Assembly: GCA_023418475.1 (NCBI GenBank)
Contig: JAEZZO010000079.1
Location: 56,411-120,410, forward strand
Direction of reading: 5' to 3'
DNA: 64,000 bases
Origin: Bacillota bacterium
GTDB taxonomy: Bacteria > Bacillota > Clostridia > Lachnospirales > Lachnospiraceae
Position 1 is the first letter of the stretch. The number at the start of each line of letters is the position of its first letter. The notes below the pieces were generated by a model, which was given only the letters and a program-made list of their open reading frames with translations, did not search any database and was not told the DNA's origin. The translations under genes and the position numbers were made by a program. Shown piece after piece: positions 53,702 through 64,000 of the stretch.

Positions 53702-56700
53702 TTACTTCACCTTTGGAGCTGTATTCCTGGGTATTCTAATTGCTTTCTTAAAGCTCTCTCCGGTAATTACCCCTACCTTTGCTTTTGGTATAATCTCAAG
53801 AATTAGGTACTTGCCCTGATCCTTTGCAGTAATTTTATAGGTAAGCTTGTTTGCTCCGGCTATTTTCACCTTTTTCTTTCCAGCTGCACTATCTGCACGA
53901 TACCAGCGATAGGAACTGTTTCCTTGTGCATCCTTCTCAGCATCACTATAAACATAAGAACCTTTCAACTTACTGCCTGGAGCGGTCTTTCCTGTTATCT
54001 TAATTTTATATGCAACCGGCTTTGTGTTCAGACTGCTTACTAATGTAAAGGAGCTGAACTTATTAACTCCTACCTCAACCGCAATGGGGTTTTGAAGAAT
54101 ATCACAAATAATTTTTCCCTGTAATAGCTCATTACTGCCATCACTATGCTTTACCAGTACCGCCAGATTGTTCAGAAAGACAGCTCGCTGCTGTGCATCC
54201 TCAGGTAATGTGATTTCTTCCAGAGAAAGTGCTACTTTCACAGTCTGACCACTGTAGTTGGAATTGACTATTCTGGTATGCCCAAATATGCCTGCACTTT
54301 CACCTTTGATATAATTTTGGACAATTCCTAATTTCAACGCATCCTCATTCAATGTCTTTTGCTCAGCGCCATCCTGAACAGAGGTAATATTAAAGTAAAT
54401 ATCCTTATTTTGATCAGCCGCTTTTTTCAAGTCCTCTTTCGTAAGCTCTATTCCCACTGCTCCTGCTTTCATCTGTAATATAATATTCTTATCTGATAAA
54501 AGCTGCAAGGAAGCCTTCGCTAGATTAACCATTACCTCATCTGCCTGTTCACCTTCAGGGTTCTCAATATTTATACTAATTTCCTTTATTTCTTGCCCTT
54601 CATAAGCTTTCAGGATATCCTTCAAAATTTCTTCGTTAAAAGATAAGGTATCCGTAGTCTTATTATTTATGATCTTTCTTGTGATATCTACTGCAACAGA
54701 CTTAGCAGCACTACCATTTTTTCCAGCAGTTACATTAATTTTACTTTTAATAACCGTTTCTTTCTGCTGAGTGATCACAGCTGCATTTGTTGACGGTGTA
54801 TTTGTTGATGACCCATTCGTTCCGCCATTGTCTGATCCGGATTTACCTGCAAGAATTCTTGCTGTATTTCCTGCCATATCTGTTGCAGTAATCGTGATTG
54901 ACATTTCCTTACTACTTGGTATTTGAACGGTGTATGTATTGGTATCATCCTTCTTATTCATCGTATAATTCATACCGTTCATTGACATGACCACGCTGTA
55001 TAAGCCGCTGCCACTATCTGTTACATCGGTAGTTACATGATAGATACCATCCTTAAGGACCGTTGAAGTTTTTCCGGAGGTAAAAACTGGATCTTTACGA
55101 TCTACCCTGATTGTCTGACTATCCGCTGTCAGATTATAACCCCTACCATCCTGAAGCTTAGCACTGATTATATAAGTACCTTCCTTCGTCAGATTGGTTA
55201 GGTTATTTACTCCTGTCTTATACTCCTTACTGATCCATTCACCATCATCAATTTTATAGAATATCTTTGCCGGTGTAAAGTTCTTAAGATCTTTAGCTGT
55301 CAGAACAATCGGTATCGTAGCAGCATTCCACCAGCCTCTGGCACTCTGAGCGGTTGTGGAAGCTAACTGCACTGTTCCTCTCTCCAAAGTGGAATTCTCA
55401 ATTGTAAATGTATATTTTTTTGCTTCTGCTCCATCTCCGTCCGGTTCTACCGTTACTGTGAATTCATTCGCACCTGTACTTAGGGGCAGCGTATAGGCAA
55501 TTGCTCCTGTTTGCTTGGTAAGTATGATGCCATTCTTATCCTTTAAAACTACCTTAGCATTCGCATTCGCAGCGATTGCCGTAATATTGGTTGATGTTAA
55601 TCCCTGCGTTTTTAAGCTGCCGTAAACGGTTGTCTCTTTATCAAGAGTAACATTCACACCGGAAGCTTGAAATACTTGCAGGTTCGCATTCATGGAATCC
55701 GCTGATGCGTTAAAATAGTATGCTTCCACATCGGAACCTATTTTGTCAAATACAAAGGTTTTGCCAATCAGCCCTTCACTATCCAGATTTACCAGCTTCG
55801 CTGCTGTATTTGACAGGTATTTCGTCTCAGTGATATTACCGCTGGCATCCAGAAGGTTCACCGCCACATTACCATTTGTGATTCCCTTCATGGAAAGATT
55901 CTGAAGATTAAGCTCCACCGTGGATGCGGTTTTGGAATTCGACAAGATGGCATCCACCTTAACTGTTCTGCCACCGTTACGCGTAATCAGATTATCACAC
56001 AGAACGGTACTAAAATTGTTATCACCGATGAATTCTGTTAATTCTTTTCCAGTTTCATCCATTACCCATACCTTGGCATACAGGGTAATTCCGTTATCCG
56101 GTATTTCCTCTTTTCCTAAAGATGTAAGGTAATTCTTCAGATCAAAGGAAAGGCTTGCGGTATAAGCACCATTATCAATCAGTTCCAGCTGATCTGGATC
56201 TGTTACGGTAATAATATCCGATACTTCTTTCCCTGCTGTATATGTGGTATCTCCATAAAGAGCAAATTTAACTGTTTTCTTACTATCCTTCAGTTTATAG
56301 GCACTGCTGTTATATAAGGTTGCCGCGAACTCACGTTTACCATCCTGTTCTCTTACGGTATTGATCTTCGCTATTCCAAGATTCGTTACAGCCAATGCGA
56401 CTGACCCGGTACCGGACAGAGGTATCACTTCATCATGAAAGGCTGCTGTACCGGAATAGGATATATCCGTGATATCCTCAGGTACATTATAATAAACTGT
56501 GAGATTTGTACTGGTAGCCGGTAAAATCTTTAGATCTTTAAACGTTTTGCTATCTCCGCCATAATTAACTGTAACACTGGTGAGAATATCCTTTCCTTCA
56601 TTTTTAACGGTGAATGTAATTGGCATTTGAAATCCCCCAATTATCTCATTGCAGTTGTAGTCTGCTGCAGTTATCTCTGCCTTATTCTTATAGAGCGCTT

Positions 56701-59700
56701 GAGCGGTAAGCATTTTACTTTCTGTCTTTGGAATTTTGACCTCAGAAGTACTTCCGTCATCATCCACAATGGTTTCCGTATCATAATCATCCTTCGTTTC
56801 TGTTCCAAGAAGAATTACCTTAACCTCATCTCTTGCGGCATCAGAAACATAGGCATCAAAACTGTCAATAACCGTACCACCCGGCATATCTGCAACATCA
56901 ATAGCATCTGATAGATATGTTGTTTTTAATCCGTCAATGTTTTCCTGCGTGAATTTCACTGCCTTTAAGCTGTCACTTGTAGTAGAAGCATTATTTTCAA
57001 CCCACAAAAGCGAGAGATCATTTATGTCATTTGCTGTGTCATTTGTATTTACAAAGCGGAAGGTGTTACTGATATTGTTTTCACTGGTTATACTATAAAG
57101 ACTATCAACAAAATCTTCCTTAAGATTTCCTTCCCTGTCAAAGGTTGCAAGTCGAATATCCGCTTGCTCTCCAACGTTCTTATACCAACCAAGTACAAAT
57201 CTTTCATCAACTGCATCGAACTTAGCAACCGTAAGCTGGGAATTCTCATCAGATTCTTTGTCATTGGTCAGTCTGACACTATTCATTACATTACCAGAGG
57301 CACCAATGATGCTGCACATAATCTCATAATTTTTAGTATCTCTTTCTTCACCGGTATCTACTGTATAAGATACAGCTGTCGTTCCATCTGAATTCATTGT
57401 CGCATCCAGTCCAACCACATTTCCAGATACTCCGTTATAGAGGGTCTTTATATCTCCCCAGGTACTTCCGTCATAAATACGATAGATAATACTGTCCTTC
57501 CCGTCAAAGTTAGTTGGATCATTTTCACTCCCGGCAAATACACTTCTCCAAACTGCGATTGACTTATTCCCGTTCGTTGCAACAATTGGTGCCATATCCG
57601 GGGTACTATTGTTACTCAGTCTGTGTGTCATCCAGACACCGTCCTTATAAATACTTGCATATGCTTCCGTATTGTTAAGCATCAGAGATATATCACTGGA
57701 ATTCATCTCATCTCCAGGCATTTTATCAAGCTTACTTACCAATCTGGTCCAGGCTGTAATCGCCACTCCGTTATTACTGTCAAATGACATCTGGGTATCA
57801 CCAAAGCTCTCTTCCTCAAAGATGGTTCCCTTATCTACGTAATGACCTCCCTGTAGCAAGGCATAGCTTGCCCTGGTATTATAAACATCCGTACTGTTGT
57901 TATCAGACAAATACACAAACATCTGGCCATCATCTGCAATCAACGGATTTGAATAGGGATAAGCATTGGTTTGCAACTCCTGCGGTGCCATATTATCCGT
58001 ACTAATCGCAAAGGATCTGATGTTTTTTCTTTCTGTCTTCCAGGAACGATCATAATCAGATAAATACTGACGGTCCTCCAGGGTAGGCTCCTCTGAAACA
58101 ACCTTCCTATCGAGACCTTTTTCCAAAGCAAATGATCTTACCGCATAATCTAGGTTCTCAGCTGTCAGCATATCGCCTGTCGTTGCTTTCCAGTATTCTT
58201 CAATCTTGTTCCAGTTCCGGAACGTCCATTCCTTATTAAATGATGCTGAGCAAAAGGTTTTTGAGTATTTAATAAATAACAGTTTTACTACTGCCTTAAT
58301 ACCGATTTGACCGGATAAAGTAAGTGAAGAACCTGACAATGCTTTCTCAGTCTGATTATAGCCTGCATTCTGGTTTGCAATTGCACTTTCCAGATAATTT
58401 CGGTTTAAGAATTTATTTTCATTTTCAAGGGTCAATTGTCCAAATACACCTATTTTTAAGGCTGCTACAGAGAAATCATAACCGAGTCCACCAAAGGCAT
58501 AAATATAAGCTTTTATCTTCAAATTAGTCAGATAATCTGCAACGTATTCCCTATCACTGTTCCAGGTATATTCGATTTCTCCTGCACGGACCGGTTCATA
58601 AAGGATATGTGTGTCAAAGTTCACTTGAACAGCTCCACCTAGGGCAATTTCATAGGTAACCGGAATATCAATTCCATACAATTTCAGATTACCTTTATGA
58701 GAATAATTAATTCCCACGCCGGCATTGATACCACCGCCGATTGGCCTTATTTCCCATTTTCCAAGATCAAAATTATAGCGAACCTGACAGCTGAAATATC
58801 CTCCTGCATGATATAAAAGGGAAAGTCCGGATGCATCAGTAGCATTGTCAACCCCTTCCTTAAGAGCATTGGCAAGTTCACGAGCTTTCGCAAAGCCTGC
58901 TTTCGCAGTTCCCATTCTCTCGACATCATCGTCATCCAGCATCAGGGAATTACCGTCCTCCTTCGGCCCGATCTCACCCAGGTCATCCCCTACATTCAGC
59001 TGGAGCAGCGCATTATATACCGTAGGGTCTGCTGTTGGAGCAATTAACAGGGAAAAAGCTCCTTGGGAAAATTCTATGTTACCTACAAAGTCAAGAGCTT
59101 TCTGTGTAAACTTGTCGGTTGCATTAAAGGATGCCTGAGAAGTAATATTGCTTTTCATCTGCGCAAGAAATTTTTTATTAACCTCTTCATTGGCAGTAAT
59201 ATTCTCAACATTTATCATATTTCGAATGGAATAGGGTGTGAGAGTTGAATTATAAAGCGTACCATCTTCATTAAAAGCCTTAACCGTTACCCTTCCTCTA
59301 CCAGTTTCATTTATCCAGATATTACTTTCATTGATCACCGCCTGGTTCTCTGTTACCAGCATTGTGGCAAACGGATATCGAAAGGTTTTATATGTCTGCC
59401 CTGCGATTGCTGCTCCAGTTTCGTTCACGACAGATACAGAGTAATTTGCATTTTTCTTTACAGGTTTTCCCCACCAGATTACCTGCGTATCAATCCGAAG
59501 CTTCGGAATCTGAGCATTAATTCCGATATTTCCGGTATAGTCTTTGATATTATCAAGACGCTTGCTCTTCTTGTAGCGGTCCAGATATTGAGCAGAATAG
59601 AACGGCTTTTCCTTCTCTTCCGGTGCTACCTCAACCAGCTTTACAATACTTTCTCCAAAACGAAGTATATCCGCTCCGGACATATTGCCCGAGAAAGCAA

Positions 59701-62700
59701 TAATCTGCGGCAGATAGCTGCCATTCTCAAATTGAAGTTCAAACACGTATTTAATCTCATCGGAAGAATTAACGCTGACGCCGTTATTTTCACCTGCCTC
59801 AGCAGACCAAAAACGTGTTATATCAAAAATTTGATTGTAGGAACCATTCTCCGGTGTAAGGGTAAGTGTTTTCGTCCAGGCATTATCAGCATCGGATATT
59901 TCACTGGTCTCACAGTAATGACCATTCTTATAGACACCGCCTCGGACGGTAACCTCTCCTGTATAGGGAGTACCATCGGGCTTCTGGAAGTTTAGATAAA
60001 CCTGTGCGACATTTCGAAGAACATAATTATTGATCGGATAAAGTTCTCCCTTTGATCCGTCATTTTCTCCGGATATTAAATTTCCATGATAAATCGTACC
60101 CATATAGGTCAGTCCGCCTAAGGTACTCTTAAGCTTCACATCACCTTTGATACCTCGCTCTTCGTAAACTGCGATTGCTCCGTTATTATCACTGTAAATG
60201 GTTTTTACCTCATTGTCACCATTCGTATAGACAAATTCCGTCTTAACCATTGGCATCGCCTGGAACAGGTAGAGCTTATTCTTTAAAGTCTTAACCGTAA
60301 CCCCCAGTGTATCGGTCATTCTTGTAAGCTTATGCGTTGCATTTATGGTTGTTGTTCCATCACCCAACCCGGCAAGAACAAAGTTGGTATCCGGCATATA
60401 GGATGTGTTATTCATGTTATCAATATTATTATATACGCCTCCTTTGGAGTAATTGATACTAGCAATATTGGAAAAATTCGATTTCCACTCGACTTGGTCG
60501 GTTACCAGACCATAGGAATATTCTCCATAATTGATGCTTAATCGATTGGTCAAGGATATTTTTCTCTCCAGAAGAAGGATCTCTTCACTTGTCATACCCG
60601 AAATCCTGCCTGTGTTGTCCATCGTAACTGTCTCATGATCTTGTTCATCTACCCAGATTTTCATGGCTGCTGCATCATAGACATTCAAAACATAGGAATC
60701 ATAGCTATAAGCATCATCCCCATTGTTCATGATTTTTGCAGTAATCGTATAGACATCTTTCAGTCTTCCACTGATATCGGAGAGATTAAGTTCAAAGATG
60801 CCGGTTGATTCAGCGGAAGAGGTAATTGTTTCTCCATTTTTTGTTATCTTGAATTCAAAATCAAATCCATTTACCGTATTTACATCAAAAGAGGACCAGT
60901 TAATCGTTTTCGCTCCTGCCGTATCCAGTATATAGTAGCTATCCGGACGGTCAATTTTAACATTGGCTGGAGGGGATGTAATGATAATTCCGCATACCGT
61001 CTCCACTTGTTTCTTCGTATTATACGGATTCGTAGTGTTTATTTTAAGCGTATAGGAAGGTATCATATTTGCGGACAGATTATTTAAGTATTCTCTTGGA
61101 ATTGTAATATTGTTTAAAGCTGTTTGTGTCGTATAAATAGTACTTTTACCATTTAATTCCTGTGCAGTGGTATAATTTCCTTCATACAGAGCGATGCTGT
61201 AAGTAGTGTTTTTATCTTCCAGTTTATTAATATAGGCTATATTGGAGCTCCATACGATCGGAGCGGGTATGCCTTTCTTACTTATGATAAATTTACTTGT
61301 GGTGATCATCGGATTATTCAGATTTGCACGAACCGTAATGGGTTCTGATACAATCATCGTATTCTTTGATCCGTCACTAGCACCATTATTTGCTATTAAT
61401 TGAAAGGTAACGGTTCCTACACCTGTGCTTGTAACCGTACCATCCGAGGCAATTACAGCTACCTCATCGTTAGTTGATACCCATCTAAAGTTTTCGGCCT
61501 TTTTATAGGTGGCATTACCACTGCACGAATAGGAAAGCTTTACTCCATCCGCTCCCAGGTCAAGCACTTTATCTTCTCCTGACGGATAGGAAGTGGGATA
61601 CACAATCGTCATGTCCTCCGGTTTTACAAGAATAACTTCACCCATTACGAAATCTGTTTGATAACCTTCCTTAAATATTGGTTTAAATGAAGTATTCGAA
61701 GCATCCAAAGCCAGATAAAGCATCAACCGATGTGTTCCGCTCTTTGGAAGGTTGAAGGTTCCCGTAAGCTTATCGGTAGCATCTGTAATGTAGAGCGGGA
61801 TTTTTGTTACCCCATTATCGTAGGAAGCATAGAGCTTATTAACAATAAAATTACCGTTCTCATCTGCAGTAGTATTACTGATCAGCCATTCGTTCTGCTT
61901 TTGCCCGAGGGTTGCACCATCACTTGTAGGCTCACTATTCTGGTACAGCGGTATTTCAAGGATACTCTTTGTCTCATCGGGTAGATAGCCACCTGTAAAA
62001 TCAGAACCATCCTCATGCTTTAAGTTCATTTTAATCAAACTGTCCAGCTCATTGTAAGCAAAGGTTGTTGCAAGCGCTGCACCGTCCACCGCAAAGGAAT
62101 ACCCTACTGCTGTATTCCCGGCAATATCTTTTAATCCTCCTGACACACTTACGGGCCACAAAGTCTGTGGGGTTGCTGTTGGTATCGTAAATAAGAAAGT
62201 CACCTTCGAGCTTTTCAGCCCGGTATTACTGCTTTCTGCCGTGTAGATTTTTCCCATGGCATCCTTAAGCGTTAAGGTAATCACACTGTCCTGTACGACA
62301 GGTTCACTATAGTTAACGACAATTGGTACCTGCTCTCCCGCTTTGAAACTTCCGGATGGTGCACTGATAGATTGCACTGTGGGTGCTACACTATCCTTAA
62401 TATTCAGATGGAAGTCACGGATTGCCGGTCCCCTGGTAAGACTGTTATCATTGGTTGCATACAAAGTAATATATGCTGTGTTAGCAGGCACAGTCGTATC
62501 ACTGATTGAAAAGGTCTCTTTATGTGTTTTGGTTTGATAGTCACTATCCTCCGTTTTTTGCGTACTTATTATTCCATTAGATGAATTTTTAAATATAACT
62601 TCCAGTAATATTGTCATTTTTGAAGCAGCCTGTCCCCAGAAAAAAGCATTGGCATTGACACTAAGCTGACCATTTGCCGCCAGGTTTATAGCGTCCTGTT

Positions 62701-63772
62701 TCAGAGAGACATCCTGACTGGCCTTAACCTTTTTACTGACATTTCCCTTAATCTCTCCTCCGAAATCACCATTATTATAATATGCATTTTCTACGCTCCA
62801 TCCATCCAGATTTCCTGTCGGTATTGGATTATAAAGTACATTTGAGCCATTATATACCGTAAATTGGAACGTACTATTTCTCGTAACTGGTACCAGCTGT
62901 TCTGTCTTACCATCTGCAAATTTACCGCCACTTAAGCCGGTAAGGTGAAAAAAGCAAGCAACCGAATTCCCGTTCCACAAAACTCTATCTCCTGTGGGCA
63001 CCTGAATTGTCTCCGTACGTTCAGGTGTATCCTTACTTAGGTTAATCATATGCTCCGTACTATCCACTACATCCCCTAGTTCTCCTGCAATAACCGTCTG
63101 AGTGAAGGAAACACTGGACGCATTATCAAAATTGGCTAACGAGTATGTAATATCAACTTCATTGGTATCATGGATTTCGCTAAGACTGTATTTTACAACA
63201 GGAATACTGATAGCCTGACCAGTAACAGATAAAGCCTGACCTGAAACACTCATATTCAGTGAGATACCGTCAGTATTAAGCTGGTTCTCCAAATTTTCTA
63301 ATGAATTCAGATGCTCCTGTGTAATCGCTGTTTTATTATTTATAAAATTTTTGTCTAAATAAGTCATTGTATCTTCAAATGCTATTAATTTCTTTACGAA
63401 TTCAAGCGTTACGCTGATATCATCTACCTTAACCTCCTTGGTAAGATCCACCTCTGATGCATTCACAATCTTTCTCATCTCATCCAAGGTATAAAGCTTC
63501 CCATCCATCTCAATCTTATAACTAAGACTGTTTCCGTTCTCATCAATAATTCCAAGCGAGAGCATGGTTTCACATAATTCTCTTGCTGCATCCTCTCCAT
63601 AAATGGATGACAAGCTCTCAATCAGCTGCTGAAGCCCCTTAGAAATGCCATTCTTATTCTCATAAGCAAATGCATTTCTCAGATTATCAACCGGAATAAT
63701 AGAAAAAATCATTATAAACACCATAAGCATTGCGATGAACTTTTTGAAGTTTCTTAATCTTATTTTTTTCAT
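53702..63772 (-). CDS. Giant secreted multi-domain protein with Ig-like and beta-propeller-like regions
   Basis: About 3,356 residues. The ATG at 63772 has GGGAGG 11 nt upstream and opens a signal peptide (KKFIAMLMVFIMIFSIIPV); the frame itself begins at 63817. Visible segments, by rough residue: N-terminal unknown region (30-460); an Ig-like domain starting APTVQSISAPSGSFKAGEQ (about 470-560); a BIG_2-like domain with AVIASDGTVTSTGVGTVTF (about 760-800); a beta-rich core with GGGINAGVGINYSHKG (about 1690); tandem propeller-like blades with WxxR and NNGVAITAWTR (about 1950-2330); a CARDB/NEW3-like domain (about 2390-2470); a cadherin-like domain (about 2730-2810); an Ig-like domain near 2905-2990; an S/T/N/G-rich linker (about 2993-3012); and a final YRWYRADSAAGKKK-type domain. 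No LPXTG, SLH or catalytic motif was found, so anchoring is unknown. Adhesion or polysaccharide binding is a guess. Confidence 0.85.
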   Translation of the reverse strand: MKKIRLRNFKKFIAMLMVFIMIFSIIPVDNLRNAFAYENKNGISKGLQQLIESLSSIYGEDAARELCETMLSLGIIDENGNSLSYKIEMDGKLYTLDEMRKIVNASEVDLTKEVKVDDISVTLEFVKKLIAFEDTMTYLDKNFINNKTAITQEHLNSLENLENQLNTDGISLNMSVSGQALSVTGQAISIPVVKYSLSEIHDTNEVDITYSLANFDNASSVSFTQTVIAGELGDVVDSTEHMINLSKDTPERTETIQVPTGDRVLWNGNSVACFFHLTGLSGGKFADGKTEQLVPVTRNSTFQFTVYNGSNVLYNPIPTGNLDGWSVENAYYNNGDFGGEIKGNVSKKVKASQDVSLKQDAINLAANGQLSVNANAFFWGQAASKMTILLEVIFKNSSNGIISTQKTEDSDYQTKTHKETFSISDTTVPANTAYITLYATNDNSLTRGPAIRDFHLNIKDSVAPTVQSISAPSGSFKAGEQVPIVVNYSEPVVQDSVITLTLKDAMGKIYTAESSNTGLKSSKVTFLFTIPTATPQTLWPVSVSGGLKDIAGNTAVGYSFAVDGAALATTFAYNELDSLIKMNLKHEDGSDFTGGYLPDETKSILEIPLYQNSEPTSDGATLGQKQNEWLISNTTADENGNFIVNKLYASYDNGVTKIPLYITDATDKLTGTFNLPKSGTHRLMLYLALDASNTSFKPIFKEGYQTDFVMGEVILVKPEDMTIVYPTSYPSGEDKVLDLGADGVKLSYSCSGNATYKKAENFRWVSTNDEVAVIASDGTVTSTGVGTVTFQLIANNGASDGSKNTMIVSEPITVRANLNNPMITTSKFIISKKGIPAPIVWSSNIAYINKLEDKNTTYSIALYEGNYTTAQELNGKSTIYTTQTALNNITIPREYLNNLSANMIPSYTLKINTTNPYNTKKQVETVCGIIITSPPANVKIDRPDSYYILDTAGAKTINWSSFDVNTVNGFDFEFKITKNGETITSSAESTGIFELNLSDISGRLKDVYTITAKIMNNGDDAYSYDSYVLNVYDAAAMKIWVDEQDHETVTMDNTGRISGMTSEEILLLERKISLTNRLSINYGEYSYGLVTDQVEWKSNFSNIASINYSKGGVYNNIDNMNNTSYMPDTNFVLAGLGDGTTTINATHKLTRMTDTLGVTVKTLKNKLYLFQAMPMVKTEFVYTNGDNEVKTIYSDNNGAIAVYEERGIKGDVKLKSTLGGLTYMGTIYHGNLISGENDGSKGELYPINNYVLRNVAQVYLNFQKPDGTPYTGEVTVRGGVYKNGHYCETSEISDADNAWTKTLTLTPENGSYNQIFDITRFWSAEAGENNGVSVNSSDEIKYVFELQFENGSYLPQIIAFSGNMSGADILRFGESIVKLVEVAPEEKEKPFYSAQYLDRYKKSKRLDNIKDYTGNIGINAQIPKLRIDTQVIWWGKPVKKNANYSVSVVNETGAAIAGQTYKTFRYPFATMLVTENQAVINESNIWINETGRGRVTVKAFNEDGTLYNSTLTPYSIRNMINVENITANEEVNKKFLAQMKSNITSQASFNATDKFTQKALDFVGNIEFSQGAFSLLIAPTADPTVYNALLQLNVGDDLGEIGPKEDGNSLMLDDDDVERMGTAKAGFAKARELANALKEGVDNATDASGLSLLYHAGGYFSCQVRYNFDLGKWEIRPIGGGINAGVGINYSHKGNLKLYGIDIPVTYEIALGGAVQVNFDTHILYEPVRAGEIEYTWNSDREYVADYLTNLKIKAYIYAFGGLGYDFSVAALKIGVFGQLTLENENKFLNRNYLESAIANQNAGYNQTEKALSGSSLTLSGQIGIKAVVKLLFIKYSKTFCSASFNKEWTFRNWNKIEEYWKATTGDMLTAENLDYAVRSFALEKGLDRKVVSEEPTLEDRQYLSDYDRSWKTERKNIRSFAISTDNMAPQELQTNAYPYSNPLIADDGQMFVYLSDNNSTDVYNTRASYALLQGGHYVDKGTIFEEESFGDTQMSFDSNNGVAITAWTRLVSKLDKMPGDEMNSSDISLMLNNTEAYASIYKDGVWMTHRLSNNSTPDMAPIVATNGNKSIAVWRSVFAGSENDPTNFDGKDSIIYRIYDGSTWGDIKTLYNGVSGNVVGLDATMNSDGTTAVSYTVDTGEERDTKNYEIMCSIIGASGNVMNSVRLTNDKESDENSQLTVAKFDAVDERFVLGWYKNVGEQADIRLATFDREGNLKEDFVDSLYSITSENNISNTFRFVNTNDTANDINDLSLLWVENNASTTSDSLKAVKFTQENIDGLKTTYLSDAIDVADMPGGTVIDSFDAYVSDAARDEVKVILLGTETKDDYDTETIVDDDGSTSEVKIPKTESKMLTAQALYKNKAEITAADYNCNEIIGGFQMPITFTVKNEGKDILTSVTVNYGGDSKTFKDLKILPATSTNLTVYYNVPEDITDISYSGTAAFHDEVIPLSGTGSVALAVTNLGIAKINTVREQDGKREFAATLYNSSAYKLKDSKKTVKFALYGDTTYTAGKEVSDIITVTDPDQLELIDNGAYTASLSFDLKNYLTSLGKEEIPDNGITLYAKVWVMDETGKELTEFIGDNNFSTVLCDNLITRNGGRTVKVDAILSNSKTASTVELNLQNLSMKGITNGNVAVNLLDASGNITETKYLSNTAAKLVNLDSEGLIGKTFVFDKIGSDVEAYYFNASADSMNANLQVFQASGVNVTLDKETTVYGSLKTQGLTSTNITAIAANANAKVVLKDKNGIILTKQTGAIAYTLPLSTGANEFTVTVEPDGDGAEAKKYTFTIENSTLERGTVQLASTTAQSARGWWNAATIPIVLTAKDLKNFTPAKIFYKIDDGEWISKEYKTGVNNLTNLTKEGTYIISAKLQDGRGYNLTADSQTIRVDRKDPVFTSGKTSTVLKDGIYHVTTDVTDSGSGLYSVVMSMNGMNYTMNKKDDTNTYTVQIPSSKEMSITITATDMAGNTARILAGKSGSDNGGTNGSSTNTPSTNAAVITQQKETVIKSKINVTAGKNGSAAKSVAVDITRKIINNKTTDTLSFNEEILKDILKAYEGQEIKEISINIENPEGEQADEVMVNLAKASLQLLSDKNIILQMKAGAVGIELTKEDLKKAADQNKDIYFNITSVQDGAEQKTLNEDALKLGIVQNYIKGESAGIFGHTRIVNSNYSGQTVKVALSLEEITLPEDAQQRAVFLNNLAVLVKHSDGSNELLQGKIICDILQNPIAVEVGVNKFSSFTLVSSLNTKPVAYKIKITGKTAPGSKLKGSYVYSDAEKDAQGNSSYRWYRADSAAGKKKVKIAGANKLTYKITAKDQGKYLILEIIPKAKVGVITGESFKKAIRIPRNTAPKVK

Positions 63773-63887
63773 TGTAGTAACTACCTCCCTTGTCATTCTC
63801 GTCCCATTCCTATTCATCTCGTCCCTGTATTACTTATTACCTCTCTCATTTACTTTAAAATCGTTGTCCTTCAAAGTACTAATTAAA

Positions 63888-64000
63888 GATTTTCTTTCAA
63901 ACTAATACCCGTGCCTTTCACTTTTTGATGACCTTTCAAAAAGTGAATAGGCTTTAATAAATAGTTTGAAAGTGATTTTCTTTCAAACTTATACCCGTGC
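63888..64000. repeat. 27-bp direct repeats around nested palindromes, cut by the window edge
   Basis: Two copies of a 27-bp unit (63888-63914 and 63974-64000, one mismatch) start GATTTTCTTTCAAACT and end ATACCCGTGC. Between them CACTTTTTGA (63918-63927) pairs with TCAAAAAGTG (63935-63944), and CTTTCAAACT pairs with AGTTTGAAAG (63964-63973), giving nested inverted repeats. It sits upstream of the giant gene and seems to continue outside the window. Confidence 0.7.

Noticed and set aside
63888..64000. A CRISPR array at the right edge
   Set aside because: There are only two units with an 86-bp spacing, a fully self-paired spacer and no cas genes.

Overview
The window looks like a chromosomal segment of a low-GC, anaerobic, saccharolytic Firmicute of the Clostridia, most likely a Lachnospiraceae relative of Lachnoclostridium or Anaerocolumna. 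The evidence is AT-rich intergenic DNA, strong GGAGG ribosome binding sites, frequent TTG/GTG starts, a Rex-type operator at adhE, a group B [FeFe] hydrogenase, many AraC-type regulators and many glycoside hydrolases. No rRNA, tRNA, CRISPR array, intact insertion sequence or prophage was found. The genus is an inference.

Layout. 0.1-9.4 kb (minus strand): a YibE/F membrane protein, a secreted alkaline phosphatase, a URO-D-superfamily protein, a GH31 alpha-xylosidase/glucosidase, a MetH-activation-like protein and a corrinoid protein; a PocR-AraC regulator is divergent from the corrinoid gene. 10.7-14.1 kb: a GH4 alpha-galactosidase, a DUF4867 protein and a decayed gene, with a divergent AraC regulator. 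14.4-18.6 kb: a DUF5692 membrane protein and a divergent GntR regulator sharing one operator motif, then RecQ. 18.6-21.2 kb: a decayed coiled-coil gene and a secreted DUF5050 protein. 21.2-26.6 kb: a complete BMP-type (nucleoside-like) ABC importer with a strong promoter and a long leader. 26.7-31.1 kb: a decayed GH4 (LplD-like) gene, a membrane-anchored sugar-binding protein, KDPG aldolase and two AraC regulators. 31.4-33.2 kb: GH127 beta-L-arabinofuranosidase. 33.5-37.7 kb: a frameshifted DUF6951 gene, the hydrogenase, a P1-family peptidase and a LysR regulator. 38-42.3 kb: a decayed LuxR-type regulator, adhE with a textbook promoter and Rex operator, and an APH-like kinase. 42.4-49.5 kb: a sensor diguanylate cyclase paired with an orphan solute-binding lipoprotein, an AraC regulator and a secreted GH16 glucanase with CBM4/9-like modules. 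50.1-53.5 kb: a bacteriohemerythrin, then an operon joining a CarH-like B12 sensor domain to a LolCD/MacB-like ABC transporter. 53.7-63.8 kb: one 10-kb gene for a giant secreted multi-domain protein.

Most genes serve uptake and breakdown of plant or fungal polysaccharides and fermentative redox balance. The least conventional parts are: the B12-sensor/ABC-exporter operon; the solute-binding protein/diguanylate cyclase pair without permeases; the PocR-linked corrinoid module whose nearby URO-D-like protein lacks the usual zinc Cys; and a roughly 70-bp multi-hairpin repeat found three times, each time just behind a terminator-type hairpin at the 3' end of a minus-strand gene. At least four genes are visibly decaying, so this is a region of active gene turnover.
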